DNA of 64,000 bases, from NCBI RefSeq assembly GCF_036324505.1, contig NC_086356.1, positions 14,617,244 through 14,681,243 on the forward strand, in the 5' to 3' direction. The notes beneath the pieces are model-generated. The model did no database searches and was not told the origin of the DNA. It worked only from the letters and a program-made list of their open reading frames with translations. Shown here piece by piece: positions 41,936 to 58,200 of this stretch. How positions within the stretch are numbered: the stretch's first letter is position 1; each line of letters begins with the position of its first letter. The position numbers and the translations under genes are program-made. The stretch comes from Eleginops maclovinus. Lineage: Eukaryota > Chordata > Actinopteri > Perciformes > Eleginopidae.

Positions 41936-44900
41936 ATGGGGCTGGGTTGGTTGGTGTTCCTGCTGTTTACAGTGGGGAGTAAAGCAACGGAGAACATGCA
42001 GGCCCCTGTGTCTCAGAAATGTAAGGAGGATACCAACACACTGCTCTGGGAAAACACCCAGGACAGGCCATATGCTGTTCAAAGTAAGTGTGGCTGATTT
42101 CTGAAGGGCTTTTTCTTTCTGTGTGGTCATTTTAAATTTGTCTGAGACAATGGATATTCTGGACCATTTAACATACAGGGTTCAAATTTTCTTTGAGAGG
42201 GGCCAACTACAATAATGTGAAACTAAGTGTATATTTCAGACATGAAGTGGATCAGAGAGTTTGACAGGCCATTGTTAATGGGGGGGACAATAAGTGATGC
42301 ATTACTCAATAAAAATAGCTGTAAAGAACAGTAAAAAAAGAAAGGAAATAAAATCAATACGTTATGCAAGATTTATCCACTGATCTGCATTGTACATGCC
42401 ATTTCTGTATGATTCCAATATTTTTTTTACTACAAGTCACCAAATTTGCTGCAAACGTAAAGGGAGAGACAAGAGGTGAGGCAGCGGCCAGGTCAGCCTC
42501 CCCTTTGATTGAAACTGTACTGAGTGGGGTCAATACAGACGTTTCTGTTACTATCTCTGTGTTTTTACCAAAGTAGCTGAATGTTTGTAGACCCCATCTT
42601 TGCATGTCCTGTATGGAAGCGTTTTAGGGCCAAATGTGAGAAAAGATTGTGAGATCTGACAGAGTGATTTTTTTCTAATTTTTCTAAACTACCCCTCCAC
42701 TTAAAAGGTGCTCTCAGTAATAAAGATGAACTGAGTTGGATGTTTTTCCTTTTTGTTTACAGGTTGTAATAGAGCGCAGCAGAATACGCAGGCCTCGACT
42801 GTGTCTCAGAAATGTGCAGAGGATACCAACACTTTCCTCGGGCATATTACCCAGGACAGCCCAAAGGAATATGCTGTTCTCAGTAAGTGTTGCTCCCTTT
42901 TTCTTCCTCTATGTTAAGTTGCAGTCACCTTTGCATTGAGTCTATGGCAGTGTTTCTTCTGGTCCATTTAACATACAGGGGCCAGCTTTTCTTTGGGAGG
43001 GGCCAGCTACAATCATTTTGAATATATTACATTTTTAATTTTATGAATTAAGTCACTGTGTCTTTTAACTAAGTTATGTTGCTATTGTATAAATATATGC
43101 TGATGATTGTGTGTTTTGTCAGTGTATGATGCATTTGGAAAGATGGGCAGCAATGTGAAAGGAGGAAATGTCAACCAGCCTGGCCTGCTGCAGCAGTGTC
43201 GCTCTGCACATGGACCCACCTTCTCTGGCCAGTACTGCAAGGTGTTCCTTAAACAGGTAACAGCAAACAATGTTAAACATAAACAAGATAAAATGCCATC
43301 CTGACTTTTGTTATAGATCCTGAACAGAGCTTTTTTTTACTACAGGGAACAGTCCAGTACTTTGTGGGTATTTGTGTTCCTGACTCCTGCGGACAAGAAG
43401 ATGTGAAAATGCTGGTGCTAGACGGTCAGTGATTTTAAAATGAGTTTTCTCTAGACAAAGCATTCAGTCATTTCTATATTTGATTTGTTTTATTTGTTTA
43501 ACAGGGAGACTTCGGTTTGGTCAGACGCCCCTCATTCCTCCTTTTCCTCGCATCCTGGTCAATCACTCCACTCAGGAGATGCTCATGACCCACTGTTTGT
43601 CCGACACCATTGCTCCTGGCGCATCAGATGCCATGTGTCTGTGAGTGGTTTTTTAAACCGTCTCTACTATCTTATAGGGGTTGTAACTATACATCTCTCT
43701 TAAACATTGATACACATGAATTCACCTTGAAGACATGCTTTTATTTTGAAACTAGAGGAGTGTCTCTGTAAATCCCATGACTTTGCTACTGGTGAATCTT
43801 CACCTAACAGAAACCTTTTATCCTGCAGGTTTGTGTGTTTTGTAATGCTAGCCATCCCTCTTGCGGCTACCCTGCTAACAGCTATGAACCTTCTGCAAGG
43901 GAAGAAAGAGGTCGCCCCCACAGTGAAGCCTTCCTCCTCTGAAACTAAAAGTAACACTTCGGAGGAAGCGAGTAAGTATCGTGTAATGCATCATAACATG
44001 TACCACAACATTTCCCAAAAATATTAACAAGATCAACACCAATGCTGTGCTGCTCAGAAAGGAGATGATAGGTAAATCTGTTTTGGTTTAATTCAAAGGG
44101 AATTAGAGAATGAACCATTTGAGATCTCCTTTTGAAGCCGGCACTCAGGCACAAAACCTTGGAGTTAACAAAGTTTTAAGCACATAAAAGGGCTCTCCCT
44201 GCATCTTCAACCAAACCAACATAACATGAAAAAATGATAATGTCATTATGTGAAAGGAATCTACTTTTAAGCTGAATATGAAAGTAAATGCATTAAAAAA
44301 GAAGAAGAACTAAAATAAAGAAGTTTTGAAGTCCTGGAGACGCATTATTTTAGTCCGATTGAAGTTTACATTTAAAAGCCGAAATATTGAACATTGAAAA
44401 GTTTGATTTGATTATTTCTTTCCTAGGCAGCACCACGAACACTTCATTGAGTTTTCCACAAGGCTTTCTGTACCGATGCATTCAGGCGTTCTCCATACAT
44501 AACACCAGCCAGGGAGTCTTGAGCACCTCCTCATCTGCCCCAGGAGGAGGCTACTCCTCACTGAACGGCATCCGTGTTCTCAGCGTGTTGTGGATTATAA
44601 GTGGACACTCTGCCATGGTGCCTGGTATAAACAATATTGGTAGGACAAGACTCACTGTCTGCAAGTGTTTCGATTATATATATTAAACTATTAAATAAAG
44701 TATCATGTATTTCACTATACTGTATTATCTCTTTTGCAGATAACTACAAACACTGGAGGACAACGGTTGAAAACCACCCTCTGCATATACCTATCTTTAG
44801 TGGGCCCTATTTTCTATCTGTGGACACCTTTTTAGTGCTAGGGTAAGGCTCACTGAGTTTTAAAGAGACAGTTCACTCAAAAACTCCAAATTACATATTG

Positions 44901-47630
44901 TCATTCTCAGTCGCATTTGTTTTGGGGCTTTTTCTAAAGCAGCTTTTGTGTTGTAGGGGTTTGCTCAGTGCGAAGTCTCTGCTGGGTATCATTGACAGGG
45001 CAAAGGACAAACTGACCCTAAGTTTGGTGGCCAGCTTCCTCTTCAAGAGGATTAAAAGGTACTGCATGTTGATCATTTCACAAAAGTTCTGATTATCTAT
45101 CTGTGTCATTTAAAAGCTCCTCGTTGTTTGTTCTGAAACCAGTAAAGTAAATGTGACTTATCTTTGTCTGCTGTTTGCTTCAGGATTCAACCACTGCATA
45201 TATTTGTTATGTGTCTAACTGCCGGCCTCAACTCGCTGATCCAGTGGGGCCCCTACTGGTTCCCAGAATTTCATAAACTGTTGGACTGTAAGAGGTACTG
45301 GTGGGCTAACATACTGTTGGTTAGCAATTTCTTCCCAGTCAGTGAGACGGTAAGTTTAAAAGAATATTTCACTCCCAAATTATCATGAGCATATCAATTA
45401 CTCAGTGTTACCCTGAAATGATCAAGAAAACAGTTTTTCTCACAAGCCTGTATGCTGAATAAAGTTAAAATAACAGAACATTCTTGATCTTTGGAGTAAA
45501 TGGTTTAACGAAAACAAATCAAATATGCAAAGTCAAACGTTTTTTATTTTACTAAAAAATGTCTTTGGGAAACACTGAGCATATGAATAAATTCAAGAAG
45601 CTTAGATTGTACTGAACAACTTGTGGGAGAGTTTGTAAACTAATGACTAATATAGTTTTCCCCATCTTTGACCTCAAATGATCAAAAAGATTTATTCTTT
45701 ATTATTTACATTTATTTGTCGAGAGGGGAAAAAAAGGTCTGCTTCACAAAGCTAAGGTAACAGGGTGAATAATTGATGTTTAGATGTATTTTTGGAATGA
45801 AGTATCCCATTAAGTAATAACTGTAGCTTGTTTTTCTATATTGGCATATTCTTTACTGAACATTTTATTTTCTCTTCCATCCTCAGTGTATTCCTTGGTC
45901 ATGGTACCTGTCTCTGGACTTCCAGTGTTATGCCACCACTCCTCTGTTGATCTTTTTTTACAGACTGTATGTCCTTGATTTTTACATTTAACAACAAACT
46001 ACAATTTTGAATCAGTGCTTATTTATAACAACTCTACTTCTCTAAACTTATTCCTCTTGTCTTCTGTTTATCAGAAACAAAAGGGTGTTTGTAGTTGTTG
46101 CTGGAGGTCTTCTGCTGTTGAACTCTGTGGCCGGAGCTGTTGTAACTGCACAGCTGCAGCTGCCTGTCTTTGTGCCGCCTATTATGTAAGATCAGTAGAT
46201 GGTGATATGCAAATACTTAAATAACTAAATGCATGAAATTTAAGGTGTCTAAATAGTTTCTTTCTTTATTTTGCAGGGCGTCTGACCTGTATCATGTATA
46301 TTACTATATAAAACCCTACACAAGGTATGGCCCGTTTCTAATAGGGATCTTGACTGGAATATATCTGAAAACAAAGAAAGGCCCGCTGATAAAACACAAG
46401 GTGAGAACACCCTGCCAGACACAGTTTATTCTCTTTGTACAAATGTGAACACATCATTGTTATGTTATCAAGCCGAAATGTCGCAGTACCCACAAACCCA
46501 TCTACTTATCGTGTATTTCTGTTGCTCCAGTGGCAGGCAGCACTTGGTTGGATCTTCTCTCTGTCTATGACGGCTGCGTTGATTGGAGTGTCTTACATCC
46601 TCAAGGAGACCCCAGCCTCTCCATCGGTGCCCCATGCCCTCTTTCAGGGACTGCACAGGCCACTCTGGGCTCTGGTTGTGACCTGGATCATACTGGCCTG
46701 TGAGGATGGCTATGGAGGTAAACAAAGACCACAAATTCCATACATTCAACTTTTAAATATGCACCTTAAGTTATTAGTGTTGTTTTTTTTAGTACTTCAA
46801 CACTAAGTACAACGATTCCTCCCTTTTCTCAGTGGTTAAATCTATCTAGATTATTACGTTATCTGCCATTTTTACCACTGGACAGAAGGAAGCGTGCATC
46901 TACTCACTAGTGCTTACTCGTTTTCAAGCCAAAGGCCATTTAGTCCTTTTCTGGCAGACGGCTTTGTAGCTGTTATCCCTAACAATCTGCATCACACACA
47001 AAAACAAATGATAAATAGCAGCACTACAGGGGAGGATGAGGAAATGTCTTTTACATTAATACATTTTTAACCATCACCTACATATCTACAGTATACAAGA
47101 CTCAAACAAACGACCTGGTTAAACAAATATGGATAGAATTACAAAAAAGCATGTCTGAACACTTCTTGTTAAGCTAAATAATAATAATGTAAAACTTAAA
47201 ACATCAAAGCAGAAATATGTGTTTAAAAATGCTCCCGTTTCATCCTCTCTCCAGGTGTGATCAACAGCTTCTTGTCTTTGGGTTTCTGGGTTCCTCTTTC
47301 CAACATTAGCTTTGCCTGCTATTTGACACATCCCATCTTCATGATCTTCTATATTGGCATGCAAGAGACTGCAATCCATTACACAGAGATCACCTACGTA
47401 AGTCAGCACCTTTCATTACGTTTCATTGAGCCTTATGATGATGTGTTTCAGATTTGATCATCATTTAGATGTGCTTCAGTGTCCCCCTCTAAGTTAATAT
47501 ACTGCTTGTCTCCCTTCTTTTTTAGCTGTACCTGTTCCTTGGTCACCTGATGCTCACGATAGTGTCCAGCTATTTGTTTACCCTGCTGGTTGAGAAGCCA
47601 TTCCTCCTCCTAAAATGGAGAGGCAAATAA
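41936..47630 (+). CDS. oacyl: OACYL / NRF-6-like membrane O-acyltransferase, copy 2
   Basis: Tandem paralogue of the preceding gene with the same 15-exon plan. Exons: 41936-42083, 43123-43256, 43346-43424, 43505-43640, 43829-43971, 44427-44639, 44740-44842, 44957-45058, 45184-45349, 45887-45966, 46075-46185, 46277-46400, 46531-46717, 47255-47397, 47526-47630. They give 657 residues with no stop. It has a signal peptide (MGLGWLVFLLFTVGSKA), the NRF domain ([26 protein letters not shown]), and the motif NGIRVLSVLWIISGHS with its histidine near residue 274. The end is VEKPFLLLKWRGK. Exon lengths equal those of copy 1 except in exons 1, 4, 5 and 6; exon 5, the loop after the first membrane helix, is 57 nt shorter. 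Between exons 1 and 2 lies a degenerate extra copy of exon 1 (42763-42882) that fits as an optional in-frame internal exon, which would make a 697-residue form. Confidence 0.92.
42426..42640. repeat. Unidentified block in oacyl copy 2 intron 1, probably a repeat remnant
   Basis: More GC-rich than the intron around it and absent from intron 1 of copy 1. It has an ORF on each strand but no splice sites that fit the gene. The minus-strand text (GGACATGCAAAGATGGGGTC) is of a kind I associate with dispersed fish repeats, but I cannot name it. Confidence 0.35.
42763..42882 (+). CDS. oacyl: Candidate exonised duplicate of oacyl exon 1
   Basis: A third copy of the exon 1 sequence, closest to exon 1 of copy 1 (they share GCAGGCCTCGACTGTGTCTC, and AGAGGATACCAACACTTTCC). 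The former start has lost a base (ATGAACTGA), so it cannot initiate. The part that once encoded the signal peptide now reads TTTTTCCTTTTTGTTTACAG, a strong acceptor. From there to the intact donor (CTCA|GTAAGT) is 120 nt, starting and ending in phase 1 without stops. Spliced between exons 1 and 2 it would add 40 residues (S-CNRAQQNTQAS...EYAVL) and duplicate the Cys-containing segment QKCxEDTNT at the N-terminus. No transcript evidence is available, so it may be a dead pseudo-exon. Confidence 0.5.
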
Positions 47631-51606
<3,976 letters not shown>

Positions 51607-51631
51607 CTAAATATTGCAGCTGTTATAAAAA
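51607..51631 (+). promoter_or_regulatory. Candidate muscle-type core promoter of alpk2
   Basis: Three motifs within 25 bp: a MEF2-like CTAAATATTG (51607-51616), an E-box CAGCTG (51617-51622) and a TATA box TATAAAAA (51624-51631). The arrangement is typical of striated-muscle promoters and alpk2 is a heart/muscle gene. It lies 560 bp before the first recognised alpk2 exon. Motif inference only. Confidence 0.3.
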
Positions 51632-52299
51632 AACTCACAGGAATCCCATTTAGTGTTACTCATCAGGTGCATGTCATTGTGATTACCTATATTATAGATG
51701 TTTGATTCCTCCAATTTATCAATACATTTATTTGAAAACAGCTTAGCAATGAACTTTAAATGATAAAGTTAGGAGTATAATGCAGAATGTGTGCATCAAT
51801 GTAATTGTTTAGTAAAAACTTAAATCAGAAGAACCTGACATATTTTACTACCTCTTAGGTGTGCAAGACAATACACATATGAGAATGTAGTCTGTGTCTG
51901 GTAAAAGCTAACAACACACACTGGACGTCTTTATCAGCTACAGAGTAACAACAAGGAAGGTTTGCTGTTGATAAGGTATGTGAAGTACCCTTTAAAAGCC
52001 TCTAAAATAGATGCAACATACCATTCAAAAAGAGCAATCTCCTGAAATGTAAAACATAAATAAATAGAGCTAGATAGTGGACCTTACTTCAAATGCTTCA
52101 TATCAAGGAGGTAAATAAAGACAAGAGCCTCAGATTAGAAATTATTTGACTGTCTTACTTCACTTTGCAGGTACTCAATACTAAGGATACAGTTGGACCA
52201 AGTGGAGGAAATGACAAGAAAGGCCAAGCAGAAACAGGCCTTTTGCTATTTGTCCCAAGGCTTAGCCTGAAGTTGCTGTATGACAGCTGGAAGCACAAG

Positions 52300-55200
52300 A
52301 TGGATCTGTCATTCCATTGCACAGATGAGAAACCATGTTCCCTTCCAGCTCGTACAGACAGTCAAACTGAGAATTTAGTTGCTCCTTCTCTTCTGCACAG
52401 TCCTATTGAAAACATGCTGTCTGCAGACGAGGAAGGGGCAGAGATCGAGTTAGATCTCTCAGACCCTAAAGTCAAATCAACTGAGCCTTTATTAACCACT
52501 TCTAAATGTCTCAATCAGGAGAAACCCCCCAACTCAGACTGCTTGAAGCTTCCATCATCCAGCTTTGATATGTCACACTGTATACCATTTTGCTCGGATT
52601 CAGCACCAAAGAATGATGATTTCAGGGTCTGTAGCTATTCGGGCTCATCAGAACCTCATGTATTACCAATATTACCTCACTTCTCTCATGATCTTATTTC
52701 CCCCCTCTCTGAATTTTTTTCAGAGTTTCACTTTACAAAAGAACCATCCCTCTCCTTTTCAATAATACAAGACAATAGTACACCTCAGCTTTATGGAGCC
52801 ATGTCATCTTCTTCTGAAAGTTCAACGAAGCCATCCGACACTGAGCCTCTCTCCAGCTCTGAACACAGTCGAGCCAATTGTCTATTAAAGTCCTTATCAC
52901 ATGAGTCAGATAGTTTAGAGAGCAATACAGCTATACCACCTGTGTCAGACCTTTATATCTTTGAAAGTGACACACAGGACTTCCTCCTGGGCCCTAATGT
53001 AGATCCCCAGGAGATCAAATGTCCTGAATACAAAGAACATAGGACATTTTCAGAAACAGAGGGAGAAAAGGCAGAGCCTGACTGCGGAACATGCGACCTC
53101 TTGTGTGATTCAGAAAACGTGGTGACACAATGTCATTGCGGCTCGAGTGAGGAACGAGCTATGGTGGGCTATGAGTCAGATGTAAGCCAACATTCAAAGC
53201 TAACACCACCTGCTTTGGATGCCTGTGAGGCAGGCTTGGTGTCGGTAAATGATGGTAGGCGAGGGAAAGCAGAGGTCGCTGATTTGACCCACCAAACAAG
53301 GCGAAGTGACAGCCCTATCGAGCTGTGGCTGGATGCATGCCAGTATCTGACAGGTGAGGATACACAAGATTTGGATGTTTGGGACCAGACAGGACATTAT
53401 ATGATTCAAGGAGAGCTCACCAGTAACATTTATTTTCCCCCAGGAGAGACAAAAGTGTCAGGTTACATCCCTGGTGGGAGCGAGGGGATTGGCTGGTCCA
53501 GCGATGACACTAGGGGTTGGGGGCCACCGGTTGAGAGGTGGTCATCCGTGGACAGCTGGGCCAGTGCACTCTCAGACTGGAGTGGGATCATCGCAGCTCC
53601 ACCAAAGGACTTTACAGCCGCTTTTACAGAAATAGGGGCTGGGATTGATGCTCTAACACAGGCACTAGCAGAGGTGAACACTCATATTGGGACAGAAACG
53701 TTTAAAGACGGAAAGGGTCTAGAGCCAGTTGTAAAGAAACCCATGGGCATCCAGGATCAGGCCCTAGAGGGGCAAAACATCCCAGAGAGTTCCTTCCTCT
53801 CCGGTCAGAGCTTACTCTCTTTGTGTGAAGCTGCACAACCTGAGCTTAGAGACAGAGAAGACTCTCAAAGCGTTGAATCCTTGTGTGATTCAACAGCTAA
53901 CACGCAAGATGAAAAGGAGCCGGAGGAGATCCAGAGCTGCCAGGCTGAGCTCTCTCCATGCCCTACAAACAAGCACTCATCCATAGGATCCTCCAGTGCT
54001 AAGATGGCCTTCACTGGAGGGTACAGTTCAGATGTGGCCATTGGATCTACTTCTACTTATCTGGACCTTTCTCACTTTAGTGGATTAGAGGACACTTTTA
54101 TCAGCAGTGAAGAAGATCCAGTCGTACTGAATATAACAGAGGATACCGATTTGGCGGGACAAAATAAACCTGGAGAGCTGATAATTGAGGAGGTAAGATG
54201 AGATAGATTTATTCTTGTATTGTCCCATACAATTTAGTAAAGTATTTGACAAACACACGTGCCTGTCTACACACTCTCAAACACACATCCTTTTTTAAAA
54301 AATATATATATATGGCAGACTGGGAGATAGAACAGTGGAAAGATTTACCCTTCTCGATTGAGGGAACAATCACCTTCACATCAGTCATGCTTGGCGCCAG
54401 ATAATCCATTATGCGCTTTGTAAACACGTCCACAACGTTAAAAGACATTCCCACCTCTGTCCTTGTCAGTCTTTTCATTCCTAGAGTATTGATAGCCAGT
54501 CAGGAGTTGTGCAGGTCTGAAAGTGATATCAATGCATGACACTCACAAGTATTGTCACCCCATTGTGGATAGAAGCCACCTATTTTACACCCGTGACGGT
54601 TTGCATGTCTCACGCAGGCTTAATTCTGTGTGATTGGATAAGTCCTTTGGCTCCCATCTCAAAGACTGACAGCTGTGTGTGCTGAAGGAAACTGGGAGTG
54701 CATGTGAGGAAAACTTCAGATGGACTGAAATGGCATCTAATAATAGCTGGGAGTTCAATGATAATAGCATGCATCCGTGGCATGTCAGGATGGAGGGGTG
54801 AGAGGAAGGCACAGCTGAGGACTGAAACATGACCCTCCCTTGCTCTCTCTCTTTATGTGTGCACCCTTTAACACACCCAATCCCACCACATCTCCTTTAG
54901 AAACCAAGGATCAGGACACCAAGAGGTCCATGGGCATAGAAGTCTGCTTTTGATTGGTTTATGTGTGCAGGGCATAGTCGGGGCTCCTGTCTATATACCA
55001 GCGACAGTTCAGGTTTGCATACAGGACATATGGATAGTGGGATTGGATATAGAAGCATGGTGTTTGATAAACGTCTGCTTTGTGGCTCGATAGAAAGGTA
55101 TGTGTAAAAAAGGATCTGAATGCTTGGCCATGTTTTTGTAACCTACCATCTATAGAATCTGCCTCTTGCGTATTAACCTGCCATCACTGGTGTTATGGAA

Positions 55201-58200
55201 AGGTCTAGTCGATCATTTAACATTCTCAGTATGATAGTTTTTTACTGAAGTAAATGATAATTGAATAAATATAAGTCAGGCAGTGTAAGATTTCCTAAAA
55301 TTCTTCCTTTTCTTTAATATTTGTTGTTTTTTCATTGCTAGCCCTTTAGAGATGAAGTGTGTGAAGTAACCTACTATCTATCTAGAATCTGCCTTAATAT
55401 AATAACCTGCCAACACTTGTTATTGGAAGGTCTATACAATCGTTTAGTTGATAATGACAGTTTCTTACTCAAGGATATGATAGTTAAATAAATATCAGTC
55501 TCTGCAATGTACTATCTCTTGAAATTGCCTTGCATTTTCTTTAATATTTGTTGTTTTTTCATTGCCAGTCCTTTAGAGATGAAGTGTGTGAAGTGACATA
55601 CAAACATATCGTCTCCCAGCCGGGCTTTTGGGCAGAACAGGAAGTCTCCAGAAGCTGTGCGGAGGTCTTTCGTGAAGAAACAGGACCTTCATCAGATCTT
55701 CATTTTTTCACCAAAAACACTTGCGTGTCAAATGTGCACACACAACCTGAGACTCTACCAGACCTTAACTGGCCATGTCAGGTGGAGCCAGAGAGGGGAA
55801 GTCCTAAGTTTATTATGCCCTTAGCCCCTCTTGATATCTGCTCCTCCCTCCTGTGTCGGACAAACTGCAGTTTGGAAGGAGATCAAGCTTCTCTCAATGA
55901 CAACACGGACCTCGGTTGTGGTCACGTACAACGTTGCATTCTCTGGCCAACCTTGGATGGGATTACTGACCAAACATCTTTGGATGATGACGAGTTGATT
56001 CATAGAAAGGAAAATACAACAAAGTCTGCAGAGAAATCTTCAACAAATAGAAAACCATCCTTTGTTACTGCGAGAAAAATAATAATTGAGGAGATTCATG
56101 ACCTTAGTAAAGAGCTTTCACACTTGGCTGATGTCCCTGCAGATCATTTCATCGTGTCAGAGAGGAACCGCATTGCATTCATCACCTTAGATTTAAATGA
56201 CCCATTTGTCCCAAGGGCTGTAAAACCCATCGCCAAAGCAATACAGTCTCAGTTAAGTCAGAAAACAGCTGAAACTATGCCGCATAAAACTCATAAGTGT
56301 ACCTCAGAGAGCAAAGCCCGCTCCAAGAAGGACAAAACTGCTGGCCATCATCATGGTGTACAAGCTTCAAAGAAACAGGATAATTTATCTCATCACGTTG
56401 CACCACAGCAGGTCTGCAAACAGCAAGAAACTCATCCTCTTACTGAGGAAAATTACATTAGTGAGAACATTCAAGTCGGGCCTGTGGAAAAGGAGGCTAA
56501 ACTGTTGATTGAAACTGTTGTAGATGCGGAGAAGGCTCCAAACAAGCCACATGGCAAGAAGAAAAAGAAACACGTTTCGAATGCAACAGGAGGGAGAAGT
56601 GTTGTGGAGCCTCCGGTTGAGGTGGAGAATGGCACAAAACCAAAAACTGCAAAAGGAAGGATTGAAATGTTTGAGGCTAAACTGGGTGCTAAAACTGGGA
56701 AAGCTGAAAATGACATTGACCAGTCACAGGAGAAAAAGTCCCAGAAACCAGAGGCAAAAGCTAAAGCTTCCTTTGGAGAACAACCTCCGCATCATGAAGA
56801 TCATAAAGACCACAAGCCTAAGAAATGTACTACTACTCTGAATGATGACATCATTAAAAAACGTCGGCTGTCAGAAAATAAGTTTGGAAAGATTATCAGT
56901 GTTTCGGAGACCAAAATACCAAAGCCAGACGTTTCTATTCTGGCCAAGGCAGAGGAAACCAAGGTAGATGCTGGAGCTACTCGCAAGAAGGCCTACAGTG
57001 AAGTGGTCAAACAGAAAACCCCAGCTAAAGAAGGTAAGGGATACACATTAAGCTAAGCATGCCTCTTACATTATCAAAAAAAAAGATGATTAATTATTTG
57101 TCTATATACGCAGACATTAAAGTGGAACAGCCTATCCAGGCAGTGTCAGTGAGCGGGGATCCTCAGACTCTGTGCCTGTGGTGTCAGTTTTCGGGTGTTT
57201 TCTCCAACCACACTGTCACCTGGAGCAGAGGCGACACTGTCCTGTCTGAGAGCAAGAGAAGGTATTTACCGTAGTTAAGGTTAAAATAGGTTAATCTTTA
57301 CACATATCTCAGCTTTACAAACTCAAAAGAACCGGTTTATCTCCTACTAGGACCACATACTTCAAAGTATCCCTTGCAACTAGTTATACTATGTTTCTTC
57401 AGTTGAAGTGATTCCACACCAAAGTTTCTCTAGCTTCTATGACATATCCCCACAGTACATTAGAATGTATTTCTTGAATTTTATTACAACATTTGAATTT
57501 TGTGTTGTTACTCTTATTTCCAAATGTGAAACTGTTCATTTGAAGCGTTAGGTCAGGCTTGTCTTTGTGCTTCCTCCACTTAGTTGGAGAACTAAGGGTA
57601 AGAAGGAAAATCGATCATAAAGTACCTTCGTGCGATGATAAAGTATGGTTTTACGTTTTGCTTTCGGAAAATCTTTGCAAAGCAGTCAGTAGCCAACCAG
57701 AGTGGGGAGGGTTACTTGAAAAATGTATGCTGTGAAAGTTACCAATGCCAATACATACAAGAGAAAATACACATCAATAAGATGTTTTTTTTAATTAAGT
57801 GTATTATTTAAGAAAAACCGAATAATGAAACTTTAAAAAAAGAGATATTTATAAACAAAATGTGTCCTCTGCTCAGAGAATCTACATGTTGCTTTCTCTA
57901 AATCATTGCATAGCAGTCAGTATCTATACTATTTTGTAACGCCTAACTTCAAAATATGCATACATTTATCTATAGCAACTCCCACAATACCAGGAACTGC
58001 AAGCTAAGACCCAAACCTAGAATTAGCGAGGTGAAGAAAGCAGGAAGAGTTTAAATGATTTGATAACCACATAAGACTGACAGTCTGAAGTTCAGAAAAC
58101 TGGCAGGGTCCAGCAGTAAAACCAAACACACAAGGGAATGCTAAACACTGGGGAAACAAACACCTAGGAATCTAACCTGAAGTAACTGATTGAAGGAACA

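Noticed and set aside
42364..42605. ORFs on both strands in oacyl copy 2 intron 1 as a possible exon
   Set aside because: No donor in the right phase, no counterpart in copy 1, and no similarity to the NRF domain.
52093..52170. Six-codon exon (MLHIKE) joined by a 60-bp intron to the alpk2 large exon
   Set aside because: The phases fit, but the intron would be unusually short and nothing else supports it; the ATG at 52300 was kept as provisional.
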